NCBI RefSeq assembly: GCF_002214185.1
Contig: NZ_CP022161.1
Coordinates: forward strand, 4,649,767-4,713,766
DNA: 64,000 nucleotides
Direction of reading: 5' to 3'
DNA from: Streptomyces capitiformicae
GTDB taxonomy: Bacteria > Actinomycetota > Actinomycetes > Streptomycetales > Streptomycetaceae
Shown in pieces: positions 49,886 through 57,869 of this stretch (position 1 is the first letter of the stretch; every line of letters starts with the position of its first letter). The notes beneath the pieces are model-generated. The model had not been told where the DNA came from and did no database searches. It saw only the letters and a list, made by a program, of their open reading frames with translations. The position numbers and the translations under genes are program-made.

Positions 49886-50566
49886 TCAGCCCGGTTCAGG
49901 AGTGGCCGACTCCTGGCCGCCCACCGAGGTGCTGTACTCGCTGCGCTTCCTGGACCTCTGTAGGAAGCGGTCCTTCGACCAGCGGTAGGTGGTCACTTCC
50001 TCGCTGGAGGGATACGCGCCCGGATCGCCGTGTTCGTCGTTCTCGTACAGCTGCCGGGTGACCATCAGGTCGCCCCGGTCGATCTCCGCGTAGACGGGGG
50101 GCTGTTCGGAGAGGAAGACGCTGCGGTACTTCCCTTTCTCCAGGCGATACACGTATGAGGCCACGCCGATGGCGTCCGCGCAGCTCAGCACATTGACCAC
50201 GAAGGTGTCCGTCGACAGCCCGGTCACCTCGCCGTAGATGACGTCGACCGGGTAGTCGTCCGGCACGCACGGCTCCAGGTCGCTCTTCACCATCTTGCTG
50301 ACCTTCGGATCCGCGCGGACGATCCGGACAACCTCCTCGACGGTCGGGTGATCGCCGTAGACCGACGCGGACACGGCGGGCGAGACAGCGCCCGCCGCCA
50401 GGGAGTCGCCGTCCGCCGGACCCTCGTCGCGGGCGCCGGTCCCGCCCGTGCCGCAGGCGGAGACGAAAAGGCCGAGGGCGGCGAACACGGCCACCGCCGT
50501 GATCACCGCCTTCGTCGCCTGCCTGCCCCCTGGATCCGGGCCGGCCACTGTGCTCAGGCCGCGCAA
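49886..50566 (-). CDS. cseA: Lipoprotein CseA
   Basis: Extracytoplasmic lipoprotein that dampens sigE expression in S. coelicolor. 226 residues with a basic start, hydrophobic core VITAVAVFAALGLF and lipobox VSAC (Cys at about 38). The start is probably TTG 50566: AGGAG lies eight bases before it, and it overlaps the end of sigE by 13 bases. GTG 50548 would avoid the overlap but lacks a ribosome site. Confidence 0.87.
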   Translation of the reverse strand: MRGLSTVAGPDPGGRQATKAVITAVAVFAALGLFVSACGTGGTGARDEGPADGDSLAAGAVSPAVSASVYGDHPTVEEVVRIVRADPKVSKMVKSDLEPCVPDDYPVDVIYGEVTGLSTDTFVVNVLSCADAIGVASYVYRLEKGKYRSVFLSEQPPVYAEIDRGDLMVTRQLYENDEHGDPGAYPSSEEVTTYRWSKDRFLQRSRKRSEYSTSVGGQESATPEPG

Positions 50567-51093
50567 CGCTCCCGCTCCTCACGCTCGAGCGCGCGGGCGT
50601 CCAGATCGCGCGACTCCAACTCCTCGCGCAGCCGGGCCAGCGCCCGGTGCAGCGTGCTCTTGACTGTTCCGGCCGACATGCCGAGGGCGGCGGCCGTCTC
50701 CTCCGTGGACATCTGCTCCCAGTGTCGCAGCACCACGACGCTGCGCTGCTTGGGGGCGAGGACATTCATGATGTCCATGAGAAGGGCGCGGTCCGCGTGC
50801 TGCTCGGTGGCGTCGTCGATGCACGCGTCCGGCAGCTGCTCGGTGGGGACCTCCTCCAGCTTCCGGGCCCGCCACCACTCCGTTCGCGTGTTGATCATGA
50901 CCCGGCGCAGATACGCGTCCGCCAGCCGCTTGTCCGCTATGCCCTCCCAGCGGCCGTACGTCCGCACCAGTGCCGTCTGCAGCAGATCCTGGGCATCCAC
51001 AGGGTCCGGGACGAGCCGGCGGGCGCTGCGCAGCAGCGCGTCCTGCCGGGTGCGGACGTACTCCTCGAATTCGAGCACCTCGCCGTGCGCCAT
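50554..51093 (-). CDS. sigE: RNA polymerase ECF sigma factor SigE
   Basis: Controls the cell-envelope stress regulon (cell-wall glycan and membrane maintenance). 179 residues with region 2 (DALLRSARRLVPDPVDAQDLLQTALVRTYGRW, WWRAR) and region 4 (LAPKQRSVVVLRHWEQMSTEETAAALGMSAGTVKSTLHRALARLREEL). There is no anti-sigma gene; control is transcriptional through CseBC. ATG 51093 follows GGAGG at nine bases and begins MAHGEVLEFEEYV, close to the S. coelicolor start. Confidence 0.96.
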   Translation of the reverse strand: MAHGEVLEFEEYVRTRQDALLRSARRLVPDPVDAQDLLQTALVRTYGRWEGIADKRLADAYLRRVMINTRTEWWRARKLEEVPTEQLPDACIDDATEQHADRALLMDIMNVLAPKQRSVVVLRHWEQMSTEETAAALGMSAGTVKSTLHRALARLREELESRDLDARALEREERERCAA

Positions 51094-51448
51094 GTTCAAC
51101 CGCCTCCGTTCCCCGTTGCCGACGTCTGCGCGATCGCGCTGCCGGTTCTCCGCTGCTTCGTGCCGCTGGTGCGTCCCGCCCGTTCGCTTTCGCGGGTTCG
51201 TTCGCGTGTTCCTGCGGTACGCCAATGAAGCTACGGAGCTGTTGTCACGGAGGTGTCCGAGGCAGCCTGCGGAGAACGCTCGGCTGTCCGTCGGTTGTGT
51301 AACAGAAGGAGCAACGGGGTAAAGCGGTCAGGGTCTTGGGGCGGTTCTGGGGTGTTTTGGCCGGTCGAACCGCCGTGGCACTCCCCGTGGTTTGTGTATC
51401 GGCGATGCCTCGGCAATGTGTGCGCTGTGATGTGTGCGGTGTGCGCTG
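51094..51448. other. 355-bp region between mutY 3' end and sigE
   Basis: Holds the sigE promoter and leader. I see no convincing gene in it. Bases 51390-51450 are rich in TGTG and GTGCGCTGTG-type direct repeats just downstream of mutY. The CseB-dependent promoter cannot be located with confidence by eye. Confidence 0.4.
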
Positions 51449-52381
51449 TCAGGTGAGGGGGAGACGGTAGAGACCGCCGGGAAGGGGCTCCACGAGGCCG
51501 TCCGCGACCAGGCCGTCGAGCGCACGGGCCCGCTGCACCGGCTCGTCCCACACCCGGTCGAGCACCGACTGCGGTACGGGCGCGACGGCGTCCCGTAGTA
51601 CGGCGAGCAGCTTGCCGCGGACCTGGCGGTCGGTACCGGCGTACGTCTGACCGCGCCGGGCCGGACCGTCGTGCGCGGGCTTCCCGGCGAGCAGCCACGC
51701 GCACCGGGCGGCGATCGGGCAGCGGTGACAGTTCTCGTTCTTCGCCGTGCACACCAGCGCGCCCAGCTCCATCGACGCCGCGGCCCAGCGGGACGCCGTG
51801 TCGTCGTCCTCGGGCAGCAGCGCGCGGGCCAGCTTCCGTTCGGCGGCCGTGGTGGCGTTCGGCGGGTACTGCGTGCCGGTGACCGCACGGGCGAGGACCC
51901 GGCGGACATTGGTGTCCAGCACGGCGTGCCGCTGGCCGTACGCGAACGACGCCACGGCCGCCGCCGTGTACTCCCCGATCCCCGGCAGCGCGAGAAGCTG
52001 CGCGTGTTCCTTGGGTACGTCGCCGCCGTGCCGTTCCGTTATGGCCACCGCCGCGCCGTGCAGCCGCAGCGCGCGGCGCGGGTAACCGAGGCGGCCCCAG
52101 GCCCGGACCGCCTCGCCCGGGGGCTCCTTCGCGAGGTCCGCCGGCCGGGGCCAGCGGGCCAACCACTGCTCGTAGACGGGCAGCACGCGGTTGACCGGCG
52201 TCTGCTGCAACATGAACTCGCTCACCATCACACCCCACGGGCCGGCCTCCGGACGCCGCCACGGAAGATCACGTGCGTGCGTCTCGAACCAGGCGATCAC
52301 CGGGGTGTGGAGAGCGGGGGCGAGGGCGGAGTCGGGGGTCTGGGCGGCGGTGCTGCTCTGGGGCTTTGTGGGTGCAGTCAT
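51449..52381 (-). CDS. mutY: A/G-specific adenine glycosylase
   Basis: Removes adenine mispaired with 8-oxoguanine. 310 residues: helix-hairpin-helix LLALPGIGEYTAAAVASFAYG, catalytic Asp in AVLDTNVRRVLAR, catalytic Glu region SEFMLQQTPVNRV, and the 4Fe-4S loop CTAKNENCHRCPIAARC with C-x6-C-x2-C-x5-C spacing. The C-terminal NUDIX-like 8-oxoG domain is not evident. ATG 52381 (MTAPTKPQ) is chosen over a frame extending into a repeat. Confidence 0.95.
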   Translation of the reverse strand: MTAPTKPQSSTAAQTPDSALAPALHTPVIAWFETHARDLPWRRPEAGPWGVMVSEFMLQQTPVNRVLPVYEQWLARWPRPADLAKEPPGEAVRAWGRLGYPRRALRLHGAAVAITERHGGDVPKEHAQLLALPGIGEYTAAAVASFAYGQRHAVLDTNVRRVLARAVTGTQYPPNATTAAERKLARALLPEDDDTASRWAAASMELGALVCTAKNENCHRCPIAARCAWLLAGKPAHDGPARRGQTYAGTDRQVRGKLLAVLRDAVAPVPQSVLDRVWDEPVQRARALDGLVADGLVEPLPGGLYRLPLT

Positions 52382-52477
52382 GGCTCTCCCGATCCTGCCA
52401 CGTCGCTCCGCTGGGTTGGCGGGGGCGCGACGGGGGGGTGGAGGTGCGGTGCGTTGGCGGGTGCGGGTTGTGGTGGG

Positions 52478-52565
52478 TTGCTCGCGCAGTTCCCCGCGCC
52501 CCTGAAAGACACGGCCCTGCGGGCCGAAAAGCACGGGGCGCAGCCCCTGCTTTTCAGGGGCGCGG
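52478..52565. repeat. Dispersed intergenic GC-rich hairpin repeat, copy 4
   Basis: Contains CGCGCAGTTCCCCGCGCCCCT and the inverse CTTTTCAGGGGCGCGG, with a second stem GGCCCTGCGGGCC inside. It ends two bases before the stop codon of the minus-strand oxidoreductase gene, so it probably terminates that transcript before mutY. Confidence 0.7.
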
Positions 52566-52566
52566 C

Positions 52567-53607
52567 TCAGCAGGCCGGGCTCCACCCCAGTTCGGGGCCC
52601 AGCTTCGTCGCGGTGTCCGTAAGGATCTGGACGTAGTCCTCGTGGGCGAAGGTGAAGGGGAGGGCGAAGGCGACCTCGTCGATTTCGCGGAAGGCCGCAT
52701 GGGCGTGGAGGCGCTCGGCGATCTCGGCGGAGGTGCCGACGAGATCGGGGGCGAAGAGGAGTCGGGCGGGGCCCTGTGGCGCGGTGGTCCGGGGCAGCCG
52801 CGCGGCCGCGTACGCCTCGTACTTGGCGCGCTGCTCGGCGGTCGCGGAGTCGGTGGGGATGACGACGAGGCCTTGCGAGACGCGGGCGCGCTCGCCGTCG
52901 GGGTGGTGGGCGCGGAACTCCCGGATGTGGGAGAGCTGGATCTCGGCGAAGTCGAGCGAGCTTGAGGTGTCCTCCACCTTGACGACGCTGCTGGTGAGGA
53001 GGTTCATGCCGTTCTCACCGGCCCAGCGGGCCGAGCGGAGGCTGCCGCCGCCGTACCACATACGGCCGCTCAGGCCGGGGGAGCGCGGCTGTACTCGGTC
53101 CGAGAAGATCTCGAACCCCTCGGTGCCGCTGAAGTCGGTGGCCGGCTCGCCCCGGACGAAGCCGAGGAGGCGGCGGACGCGTTCGAAGCTGAAGTCCTCG
53201 GCGTCGGCGGTGTCGGGGTAGAGCGCGGACTTGACAGTGTCGTAGTGCATCGGCGGTCCGACGCTGACGCCCGGGTTGAGCCGGCCGCCGGAGAGGAGGT
53301 CGACCGTGGCCAGGTCCTCGGCCAGCCGCAGGGGGTTCTCCCAGCCCAAGGGGATGACGGCCGTGCCGAGTTCGATACGGCTGGTGCGCTGGGAGGCCGC
53401 CGCGAGGACCGCGACGGGGGAGGAGATGCCGTACTGCAGATGACGGTGGCGAAGCCACGCGCTGTCAAAGCCGAGCCGTTCGCCCAGTTCGATGATCTCC
53501 AGGGTCGACTCGTGGCCCCGACGGGGATCCGCCTCGTCGAACAGCCCGATGGTCACAAAGCCCAACTTCCGCAGCGGCCTGGAGGCCGGTGACGCGGCTG
53601 TGTTCAT
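52567..53607 (-). CDS. Luciferase-like (LLM-class) flavin-dependent oxidoreductase
   Basis: A 346-residue TIM-barrel flavoenzyme of the bacterial luciferase-like superfamily: LGFDSAWLRHRHLQYG near the N-terminus, RIELGTAVIPLGWENPLRLAEDLATVDLLSGGRLNPGVSVG in the middle, and MWYGGGSLRSARWAGENGMNLL. Such enzymes use FMNH2 or F420 to oxidise small molecules; the substrate cannot be read from the sequence. ATG 53607 with GGAGGA seven bases upstream is clear; the preceding open frame is not part of the gene. Confidence 0.9.
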   Translation of the reverse strand: MNTAASPASRPLRKLGFVTIGLFDEADPRRGHESTLEIIELGERLGFDSAWLRHRHLQYGISSPVAVLAAASQRTSRIELGTAVIPLGWENPLRLAEDLATVDLLSGGRLNPGVSVGPPMHYDTVKSALYPDTADAEDFSFERVRRLLGFVRGEPATDFSGTEGFEIFSDRVQPRSPGLSGRMWYGGGSLRSARWAGENGMNLLTSSVVKVEDTSSSLDFAEIQLSHIREFRAHHPDGERARVSQGLVVIPTDSATAEQRAKYEAYAAARLPRTTAPQGPARLLFAPDLVGTSAEIAERLHAHAAFREIDEVAFALPFTFAHEDYVQILTDTATKLGPELGWSPAC

Positions 53608-53963
53608 GGGTCTTCCTCCGGCGTGTTCCGACTGGTGGTGACGATATCCGGGGTCGTGGCCAAGGGTGCAAGGGATGCGATCGCGAACTGGCCTTGTGGA
53701 GAGGCGGTGTGTGCGGGGTGGGTGAATGGATTTTGCGAACGGATGTATGGGGGGAAGGAGTTCATGATTTCCGAGCGCCGTTGTCGTGGTTACGGACGGT
53801 GTGCACCCGGCTCTCACCCGGCCGTTACTGTCACGTACCGCGATCATGGGCGGCTCGGGGTGGTTGAGGGTGCGGGGCGACCGGGATGATGATCCGGAAA
53901 AGTTGAGGTTCGGGGCGGCGGGTGGGGCAAGCGAACTGCCGGATCTCTCGTACAGTTTGCGCC
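53608..53963. other. 356-bp divergent intergenic region
   Basis: Carries the promoters of the oxidoreductase and the secreted protein. It includes a 42-codon frame from ATG 53764 preceded by GGGGGGAAGGAG, but with only three bases between AAGGAG and the ATG and no conserved-looking protein features, I do not call a gene. Confidence 0.4.
53951..53956 (+). promoter_or_regulatory. -10 box for leaderless mRNA of secreted Ser/Gly-rich protein
   Basis: TACAGT, seven bases before GTG 53964. Confidence 0.55.
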
Positions 53964-54779
53964 GTGGGATCTCTGCGCAATCCGGTCGGGCCGCTTCCCT
54001 CCACCATCTACTGGCGTCGGAGGGCCATTCTGCTGACCATCGTCGGCGTGCTCGCACTACTGATCGCATGGGTGGTCACCGGCGGCGGTGGCGACGAGAA
54101 CAAGGCGGGTGAGCCCAACGGCAAGGGGCCCGCGACCTCCATCACCCCCGGGCCGTCCGGTTCGGGTCCCGCGATCAGTGAAGCGCCGGGCGGGCGCGAC
54201 GAGTCGAGCTCCGGCGGTGACGGTTCGGGGTCTGGTTCCGACTCCGGGTCGGGGTCTTCCGGCTCCGGGTCCGGGGGGAGCGACGGCGCCGCCGGGGGTG
54301 GTACGTCGGACGACGGCGCCAACGGCAGTGGCAGCGGCGGCAGTTCCGGTGAGCAGGTCCCGGCGAGTTCGAGCCTGCCCCAATGCACGGCGGGAGCTGT
54401 GAAGTTGACGGTGCGGAGTGTGCGCAACGAGTACGCACCCGGGGTGAACCCGACCATCGAGTTGATCGCCCGCAACTCCTCCGGCAGTGACTGCAAGCTC
54501 GATCTGGGGCCGGACAACACGGTCGTGACGATCACGCCGACCGGCGCCGACGACGCGTTCTGGTCCTCCGACCACTGTCATGAGAGCGCCGGCAGCCTCA
54601 TGTTCAAGGTTCCGGCCGGCGGCCAGGTCACGTACGCCATCGAGTGGAACCGGGATGCCAGCGCCCCCAACTGCGCGACGCCGTCGGCCGGTTCGGCGGC
54701 GGACGGTACGTACCTCGTCGAGGCGGCGGCGCCCGGGTTGGCCAAGGCTCGTACGTCCTTTGTGCTGGAGAAGGACTGA
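53964..54779 (+). CDS. Membrane-anchored extracellular protein with Ser/Gly-rich linker
   Basis: A 271-residue protein: short cytoplasmic start, one membrane segment (about 20-40, ILLTIVGVLALLIAWVV), a 90-residue Gly/Ser/Asp linker, and a C-terminal beta-rich domain (about 140-271) with four Cys (PQCTAG, SDCKLD, DHCHES, APNCAT) that could form two disulfides. The domain resembles a small Ig-like adhesion or structural module. Function unknown. GTG 53964 is supported by the TANNNT box. Confidence 0.8.
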   Translation: MGSLRNPVGPLPSTIYWRRRAILLTIVGVLALLIAWVVTGGGGDENKAGEPNGKGPATSITPGPSGSGPAISEAPGGRDESSSGGDGSGSGSDSGSGSSGSGSGGSDGAAGGGTSDDGANGSGSGGSSGEQVPASSSLPQCTAGAVKLTVRSVRNEYAPGVNPTIELIARNSSGSDCKLDLGPDNTVVTITPTGADDAFWSSDHCHESAGSLMFKVPAGGQVTYAIEWNRDASAPNCATPSAGSAADGTYLVEAAAPGLAKARTSFVLEKD

Positions 54780-54813
54780 CCCAAGGCGGTGAACGCCGCC
54801 CAGCCGCCGGAGG

Positions 54814-55938
54814 CTAGACGTACCTCTCCAGGATCGACGACTCCGCCAGGCGCGACAGGCCCTCGCGGACGCTTCGGGCGCGGGCCTCGCCCACTCCGTC
54901 CACGGTCTGGAGGTCGTCGACGCTCGCGGCGAGGAGTTTCTGCAGGCCGCCGAAGTGTTCGACCAGGCGGTCGATGATGGCGCCCGGGAGGCGGGGGACC
55001 TTCGCCAGGAGGCGGAAGCCGCGGGGGGAGACCGCCGAGTCCATGCCCTCGGGGGAGCCGGTGTAGCCCAGGGCCCGGGCGACGGTGGGGAGTTCGAGGA
55101 GTTCGGCGTGGCTGAGGGCGTCCAGTTCCGAGAGGGCCTCGTCGACCGTACGGGAACGTTTGGCCGTGGGCTCGGGGACATAGTCCCGCACGACCAGTTC
55201 GCGCTCCGGCTCCACGCCGGCGATCAGTTCGTCGAGCTGGAGGGCCAGGAGGCGGCCGTCCGTGCCCAGTTCGACCACGTACTCGGCGATTTCGGTGGCG
55301 ATGCGGCGGACCATCTCCAGGCGCTGGGCCACGGCGGAGACATCGCGGACCGTGACCAGGTCCTCGATCTCCAGTGCGGAGAGGGTGCCGGCCACCTCGT
55401 CGAGGCGGAGCTTGTAGCGCTCCAGGGTCGCCAGGGCCTGGTTGGCGCGGGAGAGGATCGCGGCCGAGTCCTCGAGGACTCGGCGCTGGCCGTCCACATA
55501 CAGCGCGATCAGGCGCATCGACTGGGAGACGGAGACCACCGGGAAGCCGACCTGTTTGCTCACGCGGTCCGCTGTGCGGTGGCGGGTGCCTGTCTCCTCT
55601 GTCGGGATGGTCGGATCGGGGACCAGTTGGACGCCCGCTCGGAGGATCTTCGACAGGTCCGAGGACAGGACGATGCCGCCGTCCAGCTTGCACAGCTCAC
55701 GCAGACGCGTCGCCGTGAACTCGACATCCAGGACGAAACCGCCCGTACACATGGCTTCGACGGTCTTGTCGGAGCCGAGCACGATGAGTCCGCCGGTGTT
55801 GCCGCGGAGAATCCGCTCAAGCCCGTCGCGCAGGGCCGTGCCTGGGGCCACGGCGCTCAGTGAGGCGCGCATCAGGCCATCGGCACCGGAGCTCCCACCG
55901 GACTTTCCGGGAGCTGCTGCCCGGTCGTTGGCTGCCAC
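54814..55938 (-). CDS. disA: DNA integrity scanning diadenylate cyclase DisA
   Basis: Makes the second messenger c-di-AMP from two ATP and is inhibited on branched DNA. 374 residues: DAC domain with the catalytic loop as DGG (residues 86-88; most DisA have DGA) and RHR (119-121) in [10 protein letters not shown], a helical linker, and a C-terminal helix-hairpin-helix DNA-binding domain ([16 protein letters not shown]). GTG 55938 follows GGAGGAG. radA lies 81 bases upstream on the same strand; c-di-AMP controls osmotic and cell-wall functions in Streptomyces. Confidence 0.96.
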   Translation of the reverse strand: MAANDRAAAPGKSGGSSGADGLMRASLSAVAPGTALRDGLERILRGNTGGLIVLGSDKTVEAMCTGGFVLDVEFTATRLRELCKLDGGIVLSSDLSKILRAGVQLVPDPTIPTEETGTRHRTADRVSKQVGFPVVSVSQSMRLIALYVDGQRRVLEDSAAILSRANQALATLERYKLRLDEVAGTLSALEIEDLVTVRDVSAVAQRLEMVRRIATEIAEYVVELGTDGRLLALQLDELIAGVEPERELVVRDYVPEPTAKRSRTVDEALSELDALSHAELLELPTVARALGYTGSPEGMDSAVSPRGFRLLAKVPRLPGAIIDRLVEHFGGLQKLLAASVDDLQTVDGVGEARARSVREGLSRLAESSILERYV

Positions 55939-56019
55939 TGCACTCCTCCGGTCGCAGGTTCTGGGGCGCTCCCGTTTCGCACACGTGGTTCGTACGGACG
56001 GGCGAGACCTGGGCAAAGT

Positions 56020-57429
56020 CTACCGGCGGTCCTCCTCCTCCCGTGGGGCCTCTCGCCGACGCGATCGGGGCAGCACCCGCAGCGCGTCTCCTATATCGGC
56101 CACTTCCAGGACCTTCATACCGGCAGGAACCTTGCCGGGGTCGGACGGAACGAGGGCGTGCGTGAAGCCGAGGCGGTGTGCTTCGGCCAGGCGGCGCTGG
56201 ACGCCCGTCACGCGTCTGACCTCGCCCGCGAGGCCCACTTCGCCGATCGCGACCAGGTTCTTGGGGAGGGGGGTGTCGCTCGCCGCCGAGGCCAGGGCGA
56301 GGGCGATCGCGAGGTCCGCGGCGGGCTCGGAGAGTTTTACGCCGCCCACCGTCGCCGAGTAGATGTCCCGCTTGCCGAGGGCGCTGATGCGGCCCCGCTG
56401 CTCCAGGACCGCGAGCATCATCGAGACGCGGGACGTCTCGAGGCCGGACGTCGTGCGGCGGGGGGAGGGGAGCTGCGAGTCGACTGTGAGCGACTGCACT
56501 TCGGCGACGAGGGGGCGGCGGCCCTCCAGGGTCACCGTCAGACAGGTGCCGGGGACCGGTTCGTCGCGGCGGGTGAGGAACAGGCCGCTCGGGTCGGCGA
56601 GCCCCGTGATGCCCTCGTCGTGCAGTTCGAAGCAGCCGACCTCGTCCGTGGCGCCGTAGCGGTTCTTGACGCCGCGGACCAGGCGGAGGCGGGCATGGCG
56701 GTCGCCCTCGAAGTGCAGGACGACGTCGACCAGGTGCTCCAGGAGGCGGGGGCCGGCGATCGCGCCGTCCTTTGTGACGTGGCCCACGAGGAGCGTCGCC
56801 ATGCCGCGTTCCTTGGAGGCGCGGATGAGGGCGCCGGCGACTTCGCGGACCTGGGCCATGCCGCCGGGGGCGCCGTCGATCTCCGGGGAGGCGACGGTTT
56901 GGACCGAGTCGAGGATCAGGAGGGACGGTTTCACGGCGTCCAAGTGGCCCAGGACGGCGGCGAGGTCGGTTTCCGCGGCGAGGTAGAGGTGGTCGTGGAG
57001 GGCGTTGATGCGGTCGGCTCGTAGGCGGACCTGGCTGGCGGACTCCTCGCCGGTGACATACAGGGTGGGATGCTCGGCGCCGGCCGACTTCGCGGCCACG
57101 TCGAGGAGGAGGGTGGACTTGCCCACGCCGGGTTCGCCGGCGAGGAGGACCACCGCGCCGGGGACCACGCCGCCGCCGAGGACGCGGTCGAGTTCGGGGA
57201 CGCCGGTGGTGCGGGCGGTGGCCTGGCGGCCGTCGACCTGGCCGATGGGGACGGCGGAGGTGGTGACTCGGCCGGGGGTTGTCGTACGGACCGCGGGGGC
57301 GCCGTACTCTTCGACCGTGCCCCATGCCTGGCATTCGGGGCAGCGGCCGAGCCACTTGGCCGTCTGCCAGCCGCACTCCGTGCAGCGGTAGGACGGTCGG
57401 TCCTTGGTGGATTTGGTACGGGCAGCCAT
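56020..57429 (-). CDS. radA: DNA repair protein RadA
   Basis: RecA-like ATPase that aids branch migration and recombination repair. 469 residues: N-terminal zinc finger with Cys 16, 19, 30 and 33, Walker A GEPGVGKS at 98-105, the RadA-specific VKNRYGATDEVG, and a C-terminal Lon-like domain (GGVKLSEPAADLAIALAL). TACGGT six bases before ATG 57429 suggests a leaderless transcript. It pairs with disA, whose activity RadA modulates in Bacillus. Confidence 0.96.
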   Translation of the reverse strand: MAARTKSTKDRPSYRCTECGWQTAKWLGRCPECQAWGTVEEYGAPAVRTTTPGRVTTSAVPIGQVDGRQATARTTGVPELDRVLGGGVVPGAVVLLAGEPGVGKSTLLLDVAAKSAGAEHPTLYVTGEESASQVRLRADRINALHDHLYLAAETDLAAVLGHLDAVKPSLLILDSVQTVASPEIDGAPGGMAQVREVAGALIRASKERGMATLLVGHVTKDGAIAGPRLLEHLVDVVLHFEGDRHARLRLVRGVKNRYGATDEVGCFELHDEGITGLADPSGLFLTRRDEPVPGTCLTVTLEGRRPLVAEVQSLTVDSQLPSPRRTTSGLETSRVSMMLAVLEQRGRISALGKRDIYSATVGGVKLSEPAADLAIALALASAASDTPLPKNLVAIGEVGLAGEVRRVTGVQRRLAEAHRLGFTHALVPSDPGKVPAGMKVLEVADIGDALRVLPRSRRREAPREEEDRR

Positions 57430-57435
57430 GCACGA

Positions 57436-57441
57436 ACCGTA
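57436..57441 (-). promoter_or_regulatory. -10 box for leaderless radA mRNA
   Basis: TACGGT on the minus strand, six bases before ATG 57429. Confidence 0.5.
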
Positions 57442-57496
57442 GCCGAGGCCACTGACAGCCTCCGGCGGTTGGGTGGGGTTGCGTGCGGTGGGTGGT

Positions 57497-57531
57497 GGGG
57501 GGGGCGGGGTGGGGGTGGGGTGGGGTGGGGG
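57497..57531 (+). other. G-quadruplex-forming tract
   Basis: Six or more runs of four or more G separated by single bases on the plus strand, 68 bases upstream of the radA start and on its template strand. Confidence 0.7.
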
Positions 57532-57717
57532 CGCGTGCTGCCGGTGGGTGGGTCGGGGCCGTGCCGGTACGTCTGCCCGTCGCTTGGTGCCCTACTGCTC
57601 GGGGTTCGGTGAGTTGAGGTTCTCTGTGCCGCTCTACGCGACGGGCATGACGTACCGGCACGGCCCCTTCCGCCGTCTTGCGGCTGACCCGCCGTGGTGG
57701 TGGCTTTCCTACGCCGC

Positions 57718-57797
57718 TGCCCTCGCTGCGGGCAGTCGTGCCGCTGGACGGCAGGGGTGTGCGGCGGCACCTCGTGGTGCCGAGTTGCGCAGCCCAG
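57718..57797. repeat. Dispersed intergenic repeat, empty-site copy
   Basis: Contains GCTGCGGGCAGTCGTGCCGC, then GCGGCACCTCGT, then GCCGAGTTGCGCAG, matching the reverse complement of 18804-18920 except that the 43-bp mini-element is absent. Confidence 0.8.
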
Positions 57798-57866
57798 CCC
57801 GGTCGGCCCCAGCCCGGTCGGCCCCAGCCCCGGTCGGCCCCAGCCCCGGTCGGCCCCAGCGCCGGG
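57796..57866. repeat. 15-16-bp tandem repeat
   Basis: Four and a half copies of AGCCCCGGTCGGCCCC (two 15-base and two 16-base units) ending four bases before the hydrolase stop codon. Confidence 0.85.
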
Positions 57867-57869
57867 TGC

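Larger units (their letters stand above)
57442..57869. other. Non-coding region with G-runs and repeats
   Basis: Between radA and the hydrolase gene. From left to right it holds a run of G-tracts (57497-57531), a copy of the dispersed repeat without insertion (57718-57797), and a 15-16-base tandem repeat (57796-57866). No gene is credible here. Confidence 0.6.

Noticed and set aside
53764..53892. 42-codon frame with an AAGGAG upstream
   Set aside because: Only three bases separate the ribosome site from ATG, and the translation has no recognisable features.
57430..57869. Gene in the 440-bp region left of the hydrolase
   Set aside because: It is made of G-runs, a dispersed repeat and a tandem repeat; open frames there are products of repetitive GC-rich sequence.
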